This document shows, piece by piece, positions 62,709 through 64,000 of a stretch of DNA of 64,000 nucleotides; position 1 is the first letter of the stretch, and each line of letters starts with the position of its first letter. Position numbers and translations under genes: made by a program. Below the pieces are notes generated by a model. That model was not told the origin of the DNA. It did no database searches and saw only the letters and a list, made by a program, of their open reading frames with translations. Source of the stretch: an uncultured Sutterella sp. (GTDB lineage Bacteria > Pseudomonadota > Gammaproteobacteria > Burkholderiales > Burkholderiaceae_F); assembly GCA_900544335.1 (NCBI GenBank), contig UQUS01000005.1, positions 1-64,000 on the forward strand. The letters run 5' to 3'.

Positions 62709-64000
62709 TCAAGGAAGTTTTGATTCCGAAAGCGGTTTGGGCGTGATTTTGCCGAGAATTTGCGTCAGCCTCTTTTGGTCTGCGGTGCTGTACATATATT
62801 GGGCCGTATTCGTTGCCACGTGTTTGACGTATTCACGCGTTTCCGTAAACGGAATGGTTTCGGCAAAGACGGCACCGTCGACGGGTTTTGTCAGACGCGA
62901 ACGCCACAGGATGGCTCGACTCGGTCCGGCGTTATAACTGGCACAACTTAACGAAACGGAGCCTTCGAAGTTGTCATAGATGAGTTTCAGATACTGCGAT
63001 CCGATCATCAGATTCGTATCAAGCCTCGTTAATTGACCGTCTCGATAGTTTTCAAGAGCAATCTTCTTAGCAACCCAACGCGCCGTACGCGGCATCACTT
63101 GCATCAGGCCTAAGGCGCCGACCGAGCTTTTGGCTCCGGCGATAAAACGCGATTCCTGACGAATCAGTCCAAAAAGCCACTCTTCCGGAAGGCCCGATAA
63201 TTGGGCGGCTTGCCGAACTTGATCGGCATGCGCTCGCGGATACAGGTGACTGCGGATGAGCGCTCCTGTCGTAGCGGACGTATTGATGGCGCGGTGAGTG
63301 AGCCCGATTCCTAACGCATACTCGGCCAACGCCAAACGCTCGGTTTTGCCCATGGTTCGCATAGCCCAAGACCATTCCCGGTTGCCTTCGTAAAAGAGGT
63401 TCAAGTCATAAAACCGCAAGGCGCGTTGCAGCGACGCATCGGCGGCAAAGGCGGCTTTCTTTTCTTCGGTCAAGGGCGGGCTGTATGTTTTTTGTCCGGC
63501 CGGATACGCCACATGAAGCGCATCACAGGCTAAAAGTCCGTAAAACAAATTGTTTTTCGTTAAGGACTGATAGAGCTTTTTGGCGGCCGTCTTTTTCCCG
63601 GTTGCCGACAGGGCGCGCGCTTTCCAATACTGCCAAGCCGGTTGGCTTTGTAGCGAAGCGGGCATGGCCTCGATGCCTTTGAGGGTCTTATGCCAGTCGG
63701 TCACATGCAAAGCAGCGCGCACATGCCAGGAAAGGACAGCCTCTTTATTAATAAGGAGCGGATGGTCTTTCAGGGTGTTGCCCGCCCGAGCGTAGTAACT
63801 AAGCGCTTTCGGGTCGTGATTTAAAGCAGCAAGGTAGCCGATACGTCCCCAAACGAGGGTTCGCGTCATCGGACCGAGGCGCTTGGCGGCTACGGATGCG
63901 ACTTGAGCCGCCGCATCCGTGTCCGTTGCGGCAAGGCGCAGCGCTGCGACGGCCAGTCTTGTGGCCGGAACCCGAGCTAGGCGTTTTTTGTTTTTCGTAT
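62709..64000 (-). CDS. slt: Soluble lytic murein transglycosylase (5' end outside window)
   Basis: The frame stays open from the ATG-like Met at 63867-63869 to the window edge, so the start lies outside. The visible 430 or so residues are the superhelical repeat region (about up to 62709+ 690 nt from the end) and the SLT catalytic domain: PEEWLFGLIRQESRFIAGAKSSVGALGLMQVMPRTARWVA, with the catalytic Glu in RQESRF, LMIGSQYLKLIYDNFEGS, and YVKHVATNTAQYMYS. It cleaves peptidoglycan glycan strands in the periplasm. The signal peptide would be in the missing part. Confidence 0.88.
   Translation of the reverse strand, partial: TKNKKRLARVPATRLAVAALRLAATDTDAAAQVASVAAKRLGPMTRTLVWGRIGYLAALNHDPKALSYYARAGNTLKDHPLLINKEAVLSWHVRAALHVTDWHKTLKGIEAMPASLQSQPAWQYWKARALSATGKKTAAKKLYQSLTKNNLFYGLLACDALHVAYPAGQKTYSPPLTEEKKAAFAADASLQRALRFYDLNLFYEGNREWSWAMRTMGKTERLALAEYALGIGLTHRAINTSATTGALIRSHLYPRAHADQVRQAAQLSGLPEEWLFGLIRQESRFIAGAKSSVGALGLMQVMPRTARWVAKKIALENYRDGQLTRLDTNLMIGSQYLKLIYDNFEGSVSLSCASYNAGPSRAILWRSRLTKPVDGAVFAETIPFTETREYVKHVATNTAQYMYSTADQKRLTQILGKITPKPLSESKLP

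Noticed and set aside
63867..63869. ATG as true start of the lytic transglycosylase
   Set aside because: The frame continues without a stop to the window edge and lacks a signal peptide at that Met, so the gene is truncated by the window.

Overview
The window reads as a chromosomal replication-origin region of a betaproteobacterium. The gene order yidC-yidD-rnpA-rpmH (minus strand) facing dnaA-dnaN-gyrB (plus strand) is the classic origin layout. Several neighbourhoods are typical of Burkholderiales: fmt-rsmB-DUF4390-NtrY/NtrX-like-trkA-trkH, ptsI-ptsH-EIIA(Man), DUF1840, the very long DUF3683-type FAD/Fe-S oxidase, and a coaX-SPOR pair. A MenA-like prenyltransferase, [FeFe]-hydrogenase maturation genes and roughly 50% GC suggest an anaerobic or microaerophilic gut member such as the Sutterellaceae. 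That family assignment is inference; no rRNA gene is present to confirm it.

Layout. 1-9.7 kb: origin and replication genes (dnaA, dnaN, gyrB), with ribosome, RNase P and membrane-insertion genes diverging from them, then a cytosolic 5'-nucleotidase. 9.7-15.3 kb: a DolP-type lipoprotein, a minus-strand operon of a D,D-carboxypeptidase-like protein, ybeD and menA, and a plus-strand birA-coaX-SPOR run. 15.3-22.6 kb: a minus-strand operon rlpA, M20 peptidase, small unknown protein, giant FAD/Fe-S oxidase and HIT protein. 22.7-28.9 kb: gatCAB, xthA, an RsuA-type pseudouridine synthase and AmpG. 28.9-32.3 kb: a carbohydrate-permease-free PTS (EIIA-Man, HPr, EI) with a UPF0149 gene. 32.4-43.3 kb: potassium uptake (trkH, trkA), an NtrY/NtrX-like two-component pair, rsmB, fmt and def, the last separated from fmt by an oppositely oriented hydrolase gene. 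43.5-51.8 kb: topB, an amino-acid ABC transporter without its ATPase, two small proteins and a nucleobase permease. 52.0-64 kb: prfC, an aromatic/aspartate aminotransferase, a second M20 peptidase, gph, a three-gene operon for a HemN-like radical SAM protein, HydF and HydE, a long-chain acyl-CoA ligase, and a lytic transglycosylase cut by the window edge.

No tRNA, rRNA, CRISPR array, insertion sequence or prophage was recognised. The region is mostly core genome, so interest lies in deviations from the expected. (1) A PBP5-like protein has lost all three catalytic motifs yet keeps an intact reading frame and its place in a coupled operon. (2) A compact rSAM-hydF-hydE operon, rare in betaproteobacteria to my knowledge, lacks hydG and the hydrogenase itself. 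(3) PTS Enzyme I has a roughly 72-residue Ala/Pro-rich N-terminal extension and an altered phosphohistidine signature. (4) The Aap-type transporter operon carries two small unexplained proteins where the ATPase would normally be. Several leader hairpins (before xthA, prfC, uraA and the 41.8 kb hydrolase) are possible regulatory RNA structures. All functional statements rest on reading the sequence; no database search was run.
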